A program made the translations under genes and the position numbers. Positions 17,783-26,346 of a DNA stretch of 64,000 bases are shown here, piece by piece (within the stretch, counting starts at the first letter, position 1; each line of letters begins with the position of its first letter). This stretch comes from Alphaproteobacteria bacterium (GTDB lineage Bacteria; Pseudomonadota; Alphaproteobacteria; SP197), in assembly GCA_016869675.1 (NCBI GenBank), contig VGDP01000003.1:62001-126000 (forward strand), read 5' to 3'. The notes under the pieces are model-generated. The model worked only from the letters and a program-made list of their open reading frames with translations. It had not been told where the DNA came from and made no database searches.

Positions 17783-18907
17783 ATGAACTGCATCAAGTTT
17801 GTCGACCGCATGGCCCAGGGGCGCGTGGCACGGCGCGACATGATTCGTGCCGCCGCCGCCTTCGGTGTCGGCGTCACCGCCATGCCCGTGCACGTGCGCG
17901 CCTCGGACCAGATCACCGTGTTCGAGTGGAGCGGCTACGATATCCCCGAGCTGATGCCCGGCTACGCCGAGAAGCACGGCAGCCCGCCGGATTTTGCCAT
18001 CTTCGCCAGCGAGGAGGAGGCGTTCCAGAAGATCCGCACGGGCTTCAAGTGCGACGTCATGCACCCCTGCACCTACTCCGTCTACCAGTTCAAGGACGGC
18101 GGCATGACGGTTCCCGTGGACACGTCCAAGCTGTCCAACTGGCCGAACGTCATCCCGGCGCTGCAAACGGCTGAAGGCGTGGTGATCGAGGGCGCCGTGC
18201 ACATGGTGCCGACCGACTGGGGCAACTCGTCGGTCATCTACCGCACCGACATGGTCGACCCGGCGTTCCAGCACGACGAGTCCTGGGGCATCCTGTTCGA
18301 CGAAACCTACGCGGGCAAGATCGCGCCGTCGGACGGCGAGTCGAACATCGAGATCGCCGGGCTGCTGATCGGGTTGGACCGCAATCAGATTTTCCGCATG
18401 ACCGACGAGCAGCTCGAGCAGGTGCGCCCGCTGCTCGAGAAGCAGGCCAAGATCGCGCGCTTCTACTGGTCCGACCCCTCCGAGTTCGGCCAGGCGATGG
18501 CGGCCGGCGAGGTCGTCGCGGCCTACGCCTGGAACGAGGCGGTCAAGAGCCTCACGGAACAGGGCATCCCGGTGAAGTACGCCAACCCGAAGGAAGGCAT
18601 CTTCACGTGGCTGTGCGGCCTGAGCGCGCTGAACACCGGCGAAGGCGACAGTGCCATGGTGCACGACTTCATCGACGCCTGGATCTCGCCCGAGGCCGGC
18701 AAGTTCCTCATCGAGGAATACGGCTACGGTCACAGCAACAAGGTGGCCTTCGAGATCGCCTCGCCCGAATCGCTCGCGGCTCTGGGTTTCTCGACCGACC
18801 CCAGCGAAATGCTGGCCGACGGCATCCTGTTCCAGCCGTTGGTGGGCGAACTGAACGACAAGTACGTGAACTTCTTCAACGACATCAAGGCCAACGCGGC
18901 GATCTGA
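17783..18907 (+). CDS. Polyamine-type ABC substrate-binding protein (PotD/PotF-like)
   Basis: Encodes 374 residues from ATG 17783, chosen because GGGAGG lies 7-8 bp upstream. The N-terminus carries twin arginines (ARRDMIRAAAAFGVG), suggesting Tat export to the periplasm. The mature part has ITVFEWSGYDIPELM and LIGLDRNQIF, as in extracellular solute-binding family 1 proteins for spermidine/putrescine. It is the first gene of a four-gene ABC operon. The ligand may be a polyamine or a related cation. Confidence 0.85.
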   Translation: MNCIKFVDRMAQGRVARRDMIRAAAAFGVGVTAMPVHVRASDQITVFEWSGYDIPELMPGYAEKHGSPPDFAIFASEEEAFQKIRTGFKCDVMHPCTYSVYQFKDGGMTVPVDTSKLSNWPNVIPALQTAEGVVIEGAVHMVPTDWGNSSVIYRTDMVDPAFQHDESWGILFDETYAGKIAPSDGESNIEIAGLLIGLDRNQIFRMTDEQLEQVRPLLEKQAKIARFYWSDPSEFGQAMAAGEVVAAYAWNEAVKSLTEQGIPVKYANPKEGIFTWLCGLSALNTGEGDSAMVHDFIDAWISPEAGKFLIEEYGYGHSNKVAFEIASPESLAALGFSTDPSEMLADGILFQPLVGELNDKYVNFFNDIKANAAI

Positions 18908-18934
18908 GCGTGGCCAGTTGCCGCCGCTCTCGCT

Positions 18935-18961
18935 AACCAGCCATCGATGCGATGGCCGGTT
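18935..18961 (+). promoter_or_regulatory. Stable hairpin between binding-protein and permease genes
   Basis: AACC-A-GCCATCG, loop ATG, CGATGGC-C-GGTT make a 12-step stem with one A/C mismatch. It lies 27 bp after the binding-protein stop in a 248-bp gap. Such hairpins often protect the upstream mRNA segment so that the binding protein is made in excess of the membrane parts. No other signal is seen in the gap. Confidence 0.5.
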
Positions 18962-19155
18962 GCGCGATGGCACTCCAGCGGCTAAGAGTCCTGACGAGGC
19001 CGGCAAATGACGGCCCGTGGCGGCTGCGTCCGCCCGCGGGACCGCGGCTCGGGGGACAGGAGGCACGGTGACGACCCAGAACCATCGACACATCACGCGT
19101 GGCCGCCGGTAGCCGGCGGCGGATGGCCCTTCGTGAAAGGATAAAGGATAACGTA

Positions 19156-20109
19156 ATGGCAGACCGAGCAGGGGTGTTGACGTCGCCCGCGCCGATCGTG
19201 CGGCAGGACAGCAGGATCCAAAGGTTCTTCCTGCGCCATGAATGGGCGCGCGGCTATGCCCTGCTGTCACCGACGCTCGCGGTGATGGTCCTGGCCATGT
19301 GCCTGCCGGTGTTCATGCTGGCGGCGCACAGCTTCTGGACCCAGAACTACCTGACCATCGACGAGACGTTCACCCTGGCCAACTACGAGCAGGCGCTCGG
19401 TTGGCTGTGGGGCGCCGAAGGCGCCAAGCCGATCTACATCCGGCTGCTCTGGAAATCGATGCAGATCTCGTTCGGCGTCACGGTCACGACGCTGATCCTG
19501 GCCTACCCGTTCGCCTACTTCCTGGCGTTCAAGGTTCGCCGCAACAAGAACCTGTGGATCATCCTGATCAGCGTGCCGTTCCTGACCAGCTATCTGCTGC
19601 GAGTGTTTACCTGGAAGATCATCCTTGGCTTCAACGGCGTGATCAATTCGGGCCTGATGTCGCTGGGCATCATCTCAGAGCCGCTGGAATTCCTGCTCTA
19701 CAACCCGACCGCGGTGCTGATCGTGCTGGCGCACGCATGGGCCGCGTTCGCGATCCTGCCGATCTACGTCTCGCTCGAGAAGATCGACCGTTCGCTGCTC
19801 GAGGCGGCGACCGACCTGGGCGACGGCCCGTTCCGCCGCTTCTGGCGTATCACGTGGCCGCTCTCGGTCCCGGGTGTCATCGCCTCGGGGCTCCTGGTGT
19901 TCATCCCCACGGTTGGTGACTACGTGACGCCCAAGCTGGTGGGCGGCACCGAAGGCATCATGATCGGCAACATCATCCAGTCGCAGTTCGGCAAGGCGAA
20001 CAACTGGCCGCTCGGCTCGGCGCTGTCGATCGTGATGGCCATCGCCATCACCATCGTGGTGCTGATCTTCCTCTACGTCATGAGCCTCGGCCGAGTGAGG
20101 GCGAAATGA
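19156..20109 (+). CDS. Polyamine-type ABC permease (PotB-like)
   Basis: Encodes 317 residues with six membrane segments and the EAA loop (LLEAATDLGDGPFRRFWRIT). ATG 19156 has AAGGA upstream. It pairs with the next permease through a 4-bp ATGA overlap. Confidence 0.88.
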   Translation: MADRAGVLTSPAPIVRQDSRIQRFFLRHEWARGYALLSPTLAVMVLAMCLPVFMLAAHSFWTQNYLTIDETFTLANYEQALGWLWGAEGAKPIYIRLLWKSMQISFGVTVTTLILAYPFAYFLAFKVRRNKNLWIILISVPFLTSYLLRVFTWKIILGFNGVINSGLMSLGIISEPLEFLLYNPTAVLIVLAHAWAAFAILPIYVSLEKIDRSLLEAATDLGDGPFRRFWRITWPLSVPGVIASGLLVFIPTVGDYVTPKLVGGTEGIMIGNIIQSQFGKANNWPLGSALSIVMAIAITIVVLIFLYVMSLGRVRAK

Positions 20110-20963
20110 GCACGCGCGCTGACGCCGGGCAACCGGTCGAGTACTCCCCCTCCAAGGTGGTGGAGGGCAACCGGTACGGGTGGCTCTTCGTGTACGCGGT
20201 GCTCTACATCGCGTTTCTCTACGTGCCGCCGCTCTTTCTGCCGCTGTTCTCGTTCAACGACTCGATCTACGTGGCGTTCCCGATCAAGGGTTTCACGTTC
20301 GAGTGGTACCGCCAGATGGCCAAGAGCACGGGCCTGCTCGACGCGCTCTACAACAGCCTCAAGGTCGGCGCGGTGGTGTGCCTGGCCAGCACGCTCTTCG
20401 GCATGCTGGCCGCCAAGGCCATGACGCGTTACACGATGCCGGGCAAGGGGCCGATGGCCAGCTTCATCATGCTGCCGCTGGTGGTGCCGGGCATCATCCT
20501 GGGCATCGCGCTGCTGGTGCTGACCAATCAGGTCGGGCTGGAACTCTCGCTGTTCACCATCGGCGTCAGCCACGTGCTGATCTGCGTGCCTTTCGGCATG
20601 CTGGTGCTGATCTCTCGGCTCGAAGGCTTCGACAAGAGCCTGGAGGAAGCGTCGCTCGACCTGGGGGTCAACGCGTGGAAGACCTTCTGGCGGGTCACGG
20701 TGCCGCTGGCGCTGCCGGGCATCATCGCCAGCATCATGCTGACGTTCCTGATCTCGTTCGACGAATTCATCCTGGCCTTCTTCCTGGCCGGCAACGAGGT
20801 CACCTTGCCGATCTATATCTGGAGCCAGTTGCGCTTCCCGGCGAAGCTGCCGAGCGTGCTGGCCCTTGGGACCTTGATCCTGACGGTGACCATGGTCCTC
20901 GTCGCGGTGGCCGAGTGGATCCGGCGTCGCGGCACCGCCACCACCAAGCCCACGGCAGGATAG
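20106..20963 (+). CDS. Polyamine-type ABC permease (PotC-like)
   Basis: Encodes 285 residues with six membrane segments and the EAA loop SLEEASLDLGVNAWKTFWRVT. It is the second half of the heteromeric transmembrane channel and is translationally coupled to the PotB-like gene. The ATPase gene follows after 12 bp. Confidence 0.88.
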   Translation: MSTRADAGQPVEYSPSKVVEGNRYGWLFVYAVLYIAFLYVPPLFLPLFSFNDSIYVAFPIKGFTFEWYRQMAKSTGLLDALYNSLKVGAVVCLASTLFGMLAAKAMTRYTMPGKGPMASFIMLPLVVPGIILGIALLVLTNQVGLELSLFTIGVSHVLICVPFGMLVLISRLEGFDKSLEEASLDLGVNAWKTFWRVTVPLALPGIIASIMLTFLISFDEFILAFFLAGNEVTLPIYIWSQLRFPAKLPSVLALGTLILTVTMVLVAVAEWIRRRGTATTKPTAG

Positions 20964-20975
20964 GGATAGACAGTC

Positions 20976-22079
20976 ATGGCCACGAGCGACGCGATTATCA
21001 AGATCACCAGTTGCTCCAAGCACTTTGGACCCGTCCGCGCGATCGACGACGTATCCTTCGACATCGCGCGCGGCGAGTTCTTTTCGCTGCTGGGTGCCTC
21101 GGGTTGTGGCAAGACCACGCTTCTTCGCCTGCTCGCGGGCTTCGAGCAGCCGACCAAGGGCAACATTTTCATCGACGGCCAGGGCATGGCGGGCGTCGCA
21201 CCGAACCACCGGCCGACCAACATGGTGTTCCAGAGCTACGCGATCTTCCCGCACCTCGATGTGCGCCGGAACATCGGCTACGGCTTGCGCGACGCAGGCC
21301 TGTCGAAGAAGGAGCTGGACGGCAAGATCGACCAGATGCTCGAGCTCATCAAGCTGCCGGGTTTCGGCAGCCGCGCGGCGCACCAGCTTTCGGGCGGCCA
21401 GCGCCAGCGCATCGCGCTCGCCCGCGCCCTGATCAAGCGGCCCAAGGTGTTGCTGCTCGACGAACCGCTCGGCGCGCTCGACAAGAAGCTGCGCGAGGAG
21501 ATGCAGCTTGAGCTGCGCGCGCTTCAGCGCAACGTCGGCATCACCTTCGTGTTCGTGACCCACGACCAGGAGGAAGCGCTCACCATGTCCGACCGCATCG
21601 CGGTCATTTCCCAGGGCAAGGTGCTGCAGATCGATACGCCGACCAGCCTCTACGAATCGCCCAACTGCAAGGAAGTGGCCGGGTTCATCGGCACCATGAA
21701 TTTCTTCGACGGCACAGTGAAGAGCATGGAGGAGGCCAACGCCGTGGTGGACGCGGGCCCGCTGGGCGATGTCCGGACCCGTCCTTTCGCCGCCAAGTTG
21801 CCGGCGTCGGGCGCGTCGATCACGGTCGCGATCCGGCCGGAAAAGATCAATCTGAACCCCAGCCGTCCCTCGGCGAGCCATAACGTCATCGAGGGCCGCA
21901 TGAGCGCCGCAGCCTATCTCGGCGATCGCAGCCACTACTACGTCGCGGTCAAGGGGCGCAATGCGCCCATCGCCGTGGCCGCCCAGAACGTCAACGCGGC
22001 GCGCAGCTGGCTGGGCGGGCAGGATCAGCCGGTGTGGTTGAGCTGGCGCGAGGATTCGGTCATTCTGCTTGATCGCTGA
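20976..22079 (+). CDS. Polyamine-type ABC ATPase (PotA-like)
   Basis: Encodes 367 residues. Walker A is GASGCGKTT (about 40-48), the signature is LSGGQRQR, Walker B is LLLDEPLGALD and the switch His is in THDQEEA. A C-terminal TOBE-like domain follows (VAIRPEKINL). It energises the two permeases. It is the last gene of the operon. Confidence 0.92.
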   Translation: MATSDAIIKITSCSKHFGPVRAIDDVSFDIARGEFFSLLGASGCGKTTLLRLLAGFEQPTKGNIFIDGQGMAGVAPNHRPTNMVFQSYAIFPHLDVRRNIGYGLRDAGLSKKELDGKIDQMLELIKLPGFGSRAAHQLSGGQRQRIALARALIKRPKVLLLDEPLGALDKKLREEMQLELRALQRNVGITFVFVTHDQEEALTMSDRIAVISQGKVLQIDTPTSLYESPNCKEVAGFIGTMNFFDGTVKSMEEANAVVDAGPLGDVRTRPFAAKLPASGASITVAIRPEKINLNPSRPSASHNVIEGRMSAAAYLGDRSHYYVAVKGRNAPIAVAAQNVNAARSWLGGQDQPVWLSWREDSVILLDR

Positions 22080-22448
22080 TCGCGGTCGGCGTCGATTGAC
22101 GCCACGCGGCCGGCGCTTGGCGGGCGGCTTTGGCCTCATAGTTAACGTATCCTGACGGCGTCGGGGCCGCTGAACCTGGTTGCATGCGCAACCAGCGTGC
22201 CTCGCGCCGTGGTGTAGTCCTGTATGCTGATTGGTTGGACCGACATGCCGGTCGGGCCCAAGATCACGTCGGTGAGCCGATCGCGGCTTGCCGAGGCTCC
22301 GACTACGTACGCGCATGATTTTCGCGGTTTCGCGAGTTGCGTGGTCCGTCGCACGGCAATACTTCAACTGTGGCGGCGGGCACCCGAGGCAAGGCTGCCG
22401 TTCCGCGTAGGATCAGTGCTTCGGATACGTCATGCGGGAGTTGATATC
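22080..22448. other. Intergenic region with one perfect hairpin
   Basis: About 370 bp with no supported gene. A perfect 8-bp hairpin (CTGGTTGC-ATGC-GCAACCAG, 22176-22195) lies about 100 bp after the potA-like stop and may end or process that transcript. The local base composition is more A/T-rich than in the neighbouring genes, and a weak promoter for the OmpA gene presumably lies in the right-hand part. Confidence 0.45.
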
Positions 22449-23288
22449 ATGAGCTTCATTCGACTGCTGGGCGCCGGCGCGCTCGCGGTTCTGGTCAGCA
22501 GCTGCGCCTTCGTCGACGTCGACGATGTGCGCGCGCTCGATCCCCAGGGCAGCGATTTCGCCAAGGCGCTGTTCGCGGAGTACGTCACGCTGGCCGACAA
22601 GTCGGTCGCGGAGTACGATTTCGAGGATGCTTCCAAGTACGCCGCCAAGGCGTAGCTTGCCGCGGGCGGCGAGGAAGTGTTGCCGTGGGAGCCGTCGGCC
22701 TGGGACCTTCCCGCCGACATGCTGCCTGACTTCGAGGACGCGAGCGCGCGTCTGATCGCGGCGCTCGATGCCGGTGGCCGCGCGGCCGCCCCAGCCGACG
22801 TGGCGCACGCGCAAGCCATGTACGACTGCTGGATCGAGCAGCAGGAGGAAGGTCACCAGCCCGAGGACATCAACCGCTGCCGTGGCGCCTTCGAGCCGGC
22901 GCTCGCCAACGTGCTGAAGGCCCTCGAGCCCGCGCCGATGGCCGAGGAAATGGGTCCGGTGAAGTACATCATCTACTTCGGCTTCGACGTCGCGACGACC
23001 GCGGACAGCGCCGTGGGCGTGATCAGCGAGATCGCGGCCGCGGCGGCCGAGATGGGCCCGGCTTCGATCACGGTCCAAGGTCACGCGGACCGCGCCGGCA
23101 GCGACGACTACAACCTGGCGCTCTCCGCCCGGCGCGCGGCCAACGTGGCCGAGGCCCTGGCGGCGGCCGGCGTGTCGTCGGACCTGATGCAGGTCAGCGA
23201 GTTCGGCGAAGGCGCGCCGCTGGTGCCGACCGACGACGGCGTGCGCAATCCGGAGAACCGGCGCGTCGAGATCGAGTTCATCAAGTAG
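22449..23288 (+). pseudogene. OmpA-family lipoprotein interrupted by an amber codon
   Basis: The frame starts MSFIRLLGAGALAVLVSSC, a lipoprotein signal with the lipidated Cys at residue 19. It runs to codon 69, which is TAG (22653-22655). The same frame continues without further stops through LAAGGEEVLPWEP to a complete OmpA/Pal-type peptidoglycan-binding domain (VQGHADRAGSDDYNLALSARRAANV) ending EIEFIK. A single C-to-T change of CAG would explain it. Without suppression only a 68-residue stub is made. Intact relatives anchor the outer membrane to peptidoglycan. Confidence 0.8.
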
Positions 23289-23507
23289 AGCGAACTCGAA
23301 ACGACGTCACGACCTCGGGGGCGGCGTTCGGCCTTCGATACGGCCCCCTCGCGGGCTCGGGGGTCACTCGGGCCGAACGGACCGTCTTGGCCGTTCTCGG
23401 TGAGAGGCCGCGGAACGCGGCCGTATCGATCCACGGAAGGCCACGTGGCGAGCCCGCACCGAGCCAGTCGAAACCTTGTATCTTTGAACCGTCGGTGAGT
23501 TGGCGGT
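23289..23507. repeat. Structured intergenic element with nested inverted repeats
   Basis: This stretch has no credible gene but much pairing. CGATACGGCC (23336-23345) is the exact complement of GGCCGTATCG (23419-23428). Within it, CCGAACGG pairs imperfectly with CCGTTCTCGG, and GGCCGCG-GAA-CGCGGCC (23406-23422) is a perfect hairpin. It separates the broken OmpA gene from the truncated DoeA-like gene on the other strand. It could be a dispersed palindromic repeat or a bidirectional terminator/structured RNA. Confidence 0.5.
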
Positions 23508-23942
23508 TTATGAGAGCGGCGCGCGCCCCAGTGCCGCGACGAGGCGCACGTAATCCTGGTGCGAGAAGCCCTTGGCCCCCGGCTCGATGGCGATGGTGCC
23601 GCCGCGTGCGATCTCGAGCACGCGCTTGCCGATGACATCCCACGGCGAGCGTTCCGCGGTGCCGATGTAGCGTTCCGGGTAGCACTCGATGCGCGCGTCA
23701 TCGAGATAGACGGTCGGATACGCGCAGTGAATGTCCATCTCGCGCAGGATCATGATCGGGTCGGTGTCGCCGGCGCGCACGATGACCACCTGGGGCACGT
23801 AGTCCGACCGCCCCTCGTAGCCGGCCAGGTAGCACATGTGGGCTTCGCCCAAGACGACCAGAACGTCGATGCCCCTGGCCTGCATGGCCTTCGACACCGC
23901 CGCCACCGGCGCGCGGTACTCCGCCGTCTCGAACGCCGCCAT
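23508..23942 (-). pseudogene. Truncated DoeA-like (M24/creatinase N-domain) protein
   Basis: Encodes 144 residues from ATG 23942 (AGGAGA upstream). They align with the N-terminal creatinase domain of ectoine hydrolase DoeA and other M24 proteins: MQARGIDVLVVLGEAHMCYLAGYEGRSDYVPQ is the typical start. Full-length relatives are near 390 residues, and the whole metal-binding pita-bread domain is missing. The frame stops next to the structured repeat. It starts 14 bp after the DoeB-like gene. Probably a remnant, though a stand-alone N-domain protein is possible. Confidence 0.7.
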
Positions 23943-23956
23943 GGCACGCTCTCCTG

Positions 23957-24988
23957 TCATCGGTCGCTGTCGCGGGCGACGATCGCCACCCATTCGCGTC
24001 GCGCGATCAGCCCGAAGGCGTGGCGCATGAACACCCGTCCAGCCACCGGCGCGTGCTGGATCGCGGGCGCCGGCCGCGCCGTGCCCAGCGGATGGATCTG
24101 GCCGATCGGCTGGCCCTTCGCCACCCTGGCCTCCAGGTCGACGAACGGCTCGAAGATGCCGCCGACCGAGGCCTTGGCGTAGCAGTCGTAGCTCAAGGCC
24201 TCGAGCACGCGGCTGCGTCGGCGCCCAAGCCACGGCGCCGTCACGGGCCGTCCGGCCATGATGCCGAAGTGCTTGAGCACGTTGCGCACGCCGGTCTCGG
24301 CGATGCCGACCGTCTCGGGCGTGACCATGCCCGCGCCGCCCAGTTCGCAGCAGCCGAAGATCAGGCCCATGCGTTCGGCGGTGGTGTCGATCATGCCGCG
24401 CGTCTCGTACTCCTTGATCAGGATGCCGGCCGGCGCGCGGAACGCCTTCATGGCGTCGACGGTGCGGCGCGTGCACTGGGCGTCGCGGAAGACGTGGGCC
24501 ATGACGCTGGGGATCATGACCGAGGTCCGGCCGCCCGCGTGCAGGTCGAACAGCGCCACCGCGTGCGGCAGCACGGCTGTGGTGATGGCGTGGGCGATGC
24601 GCTCGGTCGGCGTGCCGTTCGCGCACCCGGGAAACGATCGATTGAGGTTCCGGCCGTCGAGCGGCGAGGTGCGCGTGCCGGCCGCGATGGCCGGCGGGTT
24701 GATCGCTGGCATGAAGATCGCGCCACCCTGGACCAGGTCGCGCGGTTCCAGCGCGCGGGCGATCTTCATCAGGGCGATCGGCCCTTCAAACTCGTCACCG
24801 TGGTTGCCGCCGGTGAACAGGACCAGCGGGCCGGGGCCGCGCCGCACCACCGTCACGGGCAACGCGATGGGTGCCTTGCCGCGCAGCGGAATCGCGATGC
24901 GACCGTGGCGTTTGCCGGGGCGGAACGGATCGATCCCGGTCAATCGCCCGAAAGCGTCGAGATCGTGTGACTCCTGCCTAGGCGCCAT
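23957..24988 (-). CDS. DoeB-like N-acyl-diaminobutyrate deacylase (AstE/aspartoacylase family)
   Basis: Encodes 343 residues of the zinc carboxypeptidase-like succinylglutamate desuccinylase/aspartoacylase family. Zinc ligands are GNHGDEFEG and, later, FDLHAGG; SPLDGRNLNRSFPG is the substrate-site signature. The combination resembles DoeB, which deacetylates N-alpha-acetyl-diaminobutyrate in ectoine breakdown. The neighbouring DoeA-like fragment supports this. ATG 24988 follows GGGAGG. The gene itself looks intact. Confidence 0.78.
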   Translation of the reverse strand: MAPRQESHDLDAFGRLTGIDPFRPGKRHGRIAIPLRGKAPIALPVTVVRRGPGPLVLFTGGNHGDEFEGPIALMKIARALEPRDLVQGGAIFMPAINPPAIAAGTRTSPLDGRNLNRSFPGCANGTPTERIAHAITTAVLPHAVALFDLHAGGRTSVMIPSVMAHVFRDAQCTRRTVDAMKAFRAPAGILIKEYETRGMIDTTAERMGLIFGCCELGGAGMVTPETVGIAETGVRNVLKHFGIMAGRPVTAPWLGRRRSRVLEALSYDCYAKASVGGIFEPFVDLEARVAKGQPIGQIHPLGTARPAPAIQHAPVAGRVFMRHAFGLIARREWVAIVARDSDR

Positions 24989-25063
24989 GGCTGCCTCCCG
25001 CGCGCAGGATACCCCGCCGGCGCGATCACCGGGAGTGGGAGTCCCGGCGCTCAACCGGCGTGA

Positions 25064-25739
25064 TCAGCGGGCGGGCGCGCGGCCTTCGTGGAGGTCCATC
25101 TCCCAGCTCGCGGCGCGGCGCGCGTAGGCTTCGGGGTCGCGCATGCGCTGTTCGTAGGCGGCGCGCAGCAACCGGCAATCCTCGAACAGCCGACGCAGCG
25201 GGCCGATGGCATCGGCGTCGTAATCGACGCGCAGGTCGAGCACCGCCGAACGCCCATCCCCGTAGACGAAGGGGTCGACCGCGCTGTTGAAGACGCGCAC
25301 GAAGGCCGAGAGCTCGGGCTTGTGGTGCCCGTCCGTGTCGGCCTGCCCGCCGGCCGCGGCACCGCGCTCGAGGGCGTCCACAAGCCGCCCGGCGAGCGTG
25401 GCTCCCGGGTCCGCCGCGTAGCCCTCGGCCATGGCCTGAACCGGTGAAGACGAACGACGGTCCGTTCTTCTCGATGATCCCGAGCTGGCGCCACTCCAGG
25501 TGGGGGTCCGACCGCCGCAGTGCGTCCTCCAGCGCCTCGAAGGACATGCCGTTGCGCAAAGCGTCGCCGGCCTCGAAGCCGAGGCCCGGGCGCGCGACCG
25601 CTTGGGAGGCGATCATCCACTCGCGCCCGCGCGCGACCACCCACTGGCCGAGGCGTCCGCCGACGGCGATCGAGGTGGTGGTGGAGGCCAGGCCGATCTC
25701 GCCGCTCCGCCGACAGAAACCCAGCATCGTGAAGGTCAC
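25064..25739 (-). pseudogene. DUF1028 family protein with out-of-frame internal deletion
   Basis: GTG 25739 opens a typical DUF1028 N-terminus (MTFTMLGFCRRSGEIGLASTTT, later ALRRSDPHLEWRQLGIIEKNG, FVFTGS). At about 25436-25441 the coding sequence jumps to another frame at VQAMAEGYAADPG, which is the second half of the family (AERLLDALE-like helix, ALDLRVDYDADAI). The Cys/Trp-rich block that normally joins the halves, roughly 25-30 codons, is absent. A deletion of non-multiple-of-three length would explain it. It lies upstream of the DoeB-like gene on the same strand. Confidence 0.75.
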
Positions 25740-25776
25740 GGCGCCCTCCCCGCACGGCCGGCCGCCGGCGCGCCGG

Positions 25777-26121
25777 TCAGTTCAGCGTCAGGCCGCCCCG
25801 GCCGGACGTGAGGCGATAGCAGCCGTCGTCGACGACAGGGCCGAACGCCTCGGTCACCTTCGGGTGGCGCACCGGCCCGTTCTCGGCGTCGGGCAGCAGG
25901 TTCTGCTCGCTCACGTACGCCTCGTAGCAGGTCTGCTCGTTCTCGGCGTACAGGTGATAGAAGGGCTGGTCCTTGCGCGGCCGGATCTCCTCCGGGATTG
26001 CCGCGTACCATTCCTCGGTGTTGTTGAACTCGGGATCCACGTCGTAGATCACGCCGCGGAACGGGAACAGCCGGTGGCGCACGATCTGGCCGATGCGGAA
26101 CTTCGCTACCCTGGTCGCCAT
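25777..26121 (-). CDS. hspQ: Heat-shock protein HspQ
   Basis: Encodes 114 residues: AKFRIGQIVRHRLFPFRGVIYDVDPEF and FYHLYAENEQTCYEAYVSEQNLLPD are the HspQ/YccV core. In enterobacteria HspQ helps degrade certain proteins via Lon and binds hemimethylated DNA in vitro. The start at MATRVAKF is favoured by alignment; its ribosome site is weak. No heat-shock promoter was evident. Confidence 0.9.
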   Translation of the reverse strand: MATRVAKFRIGQIVRHRLFPFRGVIYDVDPEFNNTEEWYAAIPEEIRPRKDQPFYHLYAENEQTCYEAYVSEQNLLPDAENGPVRHPKVTEAFGPVVDDGCYRLTSGRGGLTLN

Positions 26122-26346
26122 GGCCCCGAGGCGCCGATCCTTCGCCGTGGAGGTCGCGCGAGTCGGGCCCGCACGGACGTCATCTCTACAATCCCAGCTC
26201 CCGGCCGGCAAGCGACGGCCCGCACGGGGTGCGGAAATTGCCGTTTTGTTCATGATGTAGTAAACATCCTACTTGTGTGCGCCATGGCAAATTGACCGCT
26301 TCGAATCCGATACGGTGCCCATGACGGGCCCGAGGATCCATTTCGC

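Noticed and set aside
20073-22367. 764-codon open frame opposite the ABC operon
   Set aside because: It lies antisense to three well-supported transporter genes and its translation is His/Arg/Asp-rich low complexity.
23281-23507. tRNA or CRISPR in the structured region
   Set aside because: There is no cloverleaf with a T-loop consensus and no regularly spaced direct repeat; pairing is nested palindromic.
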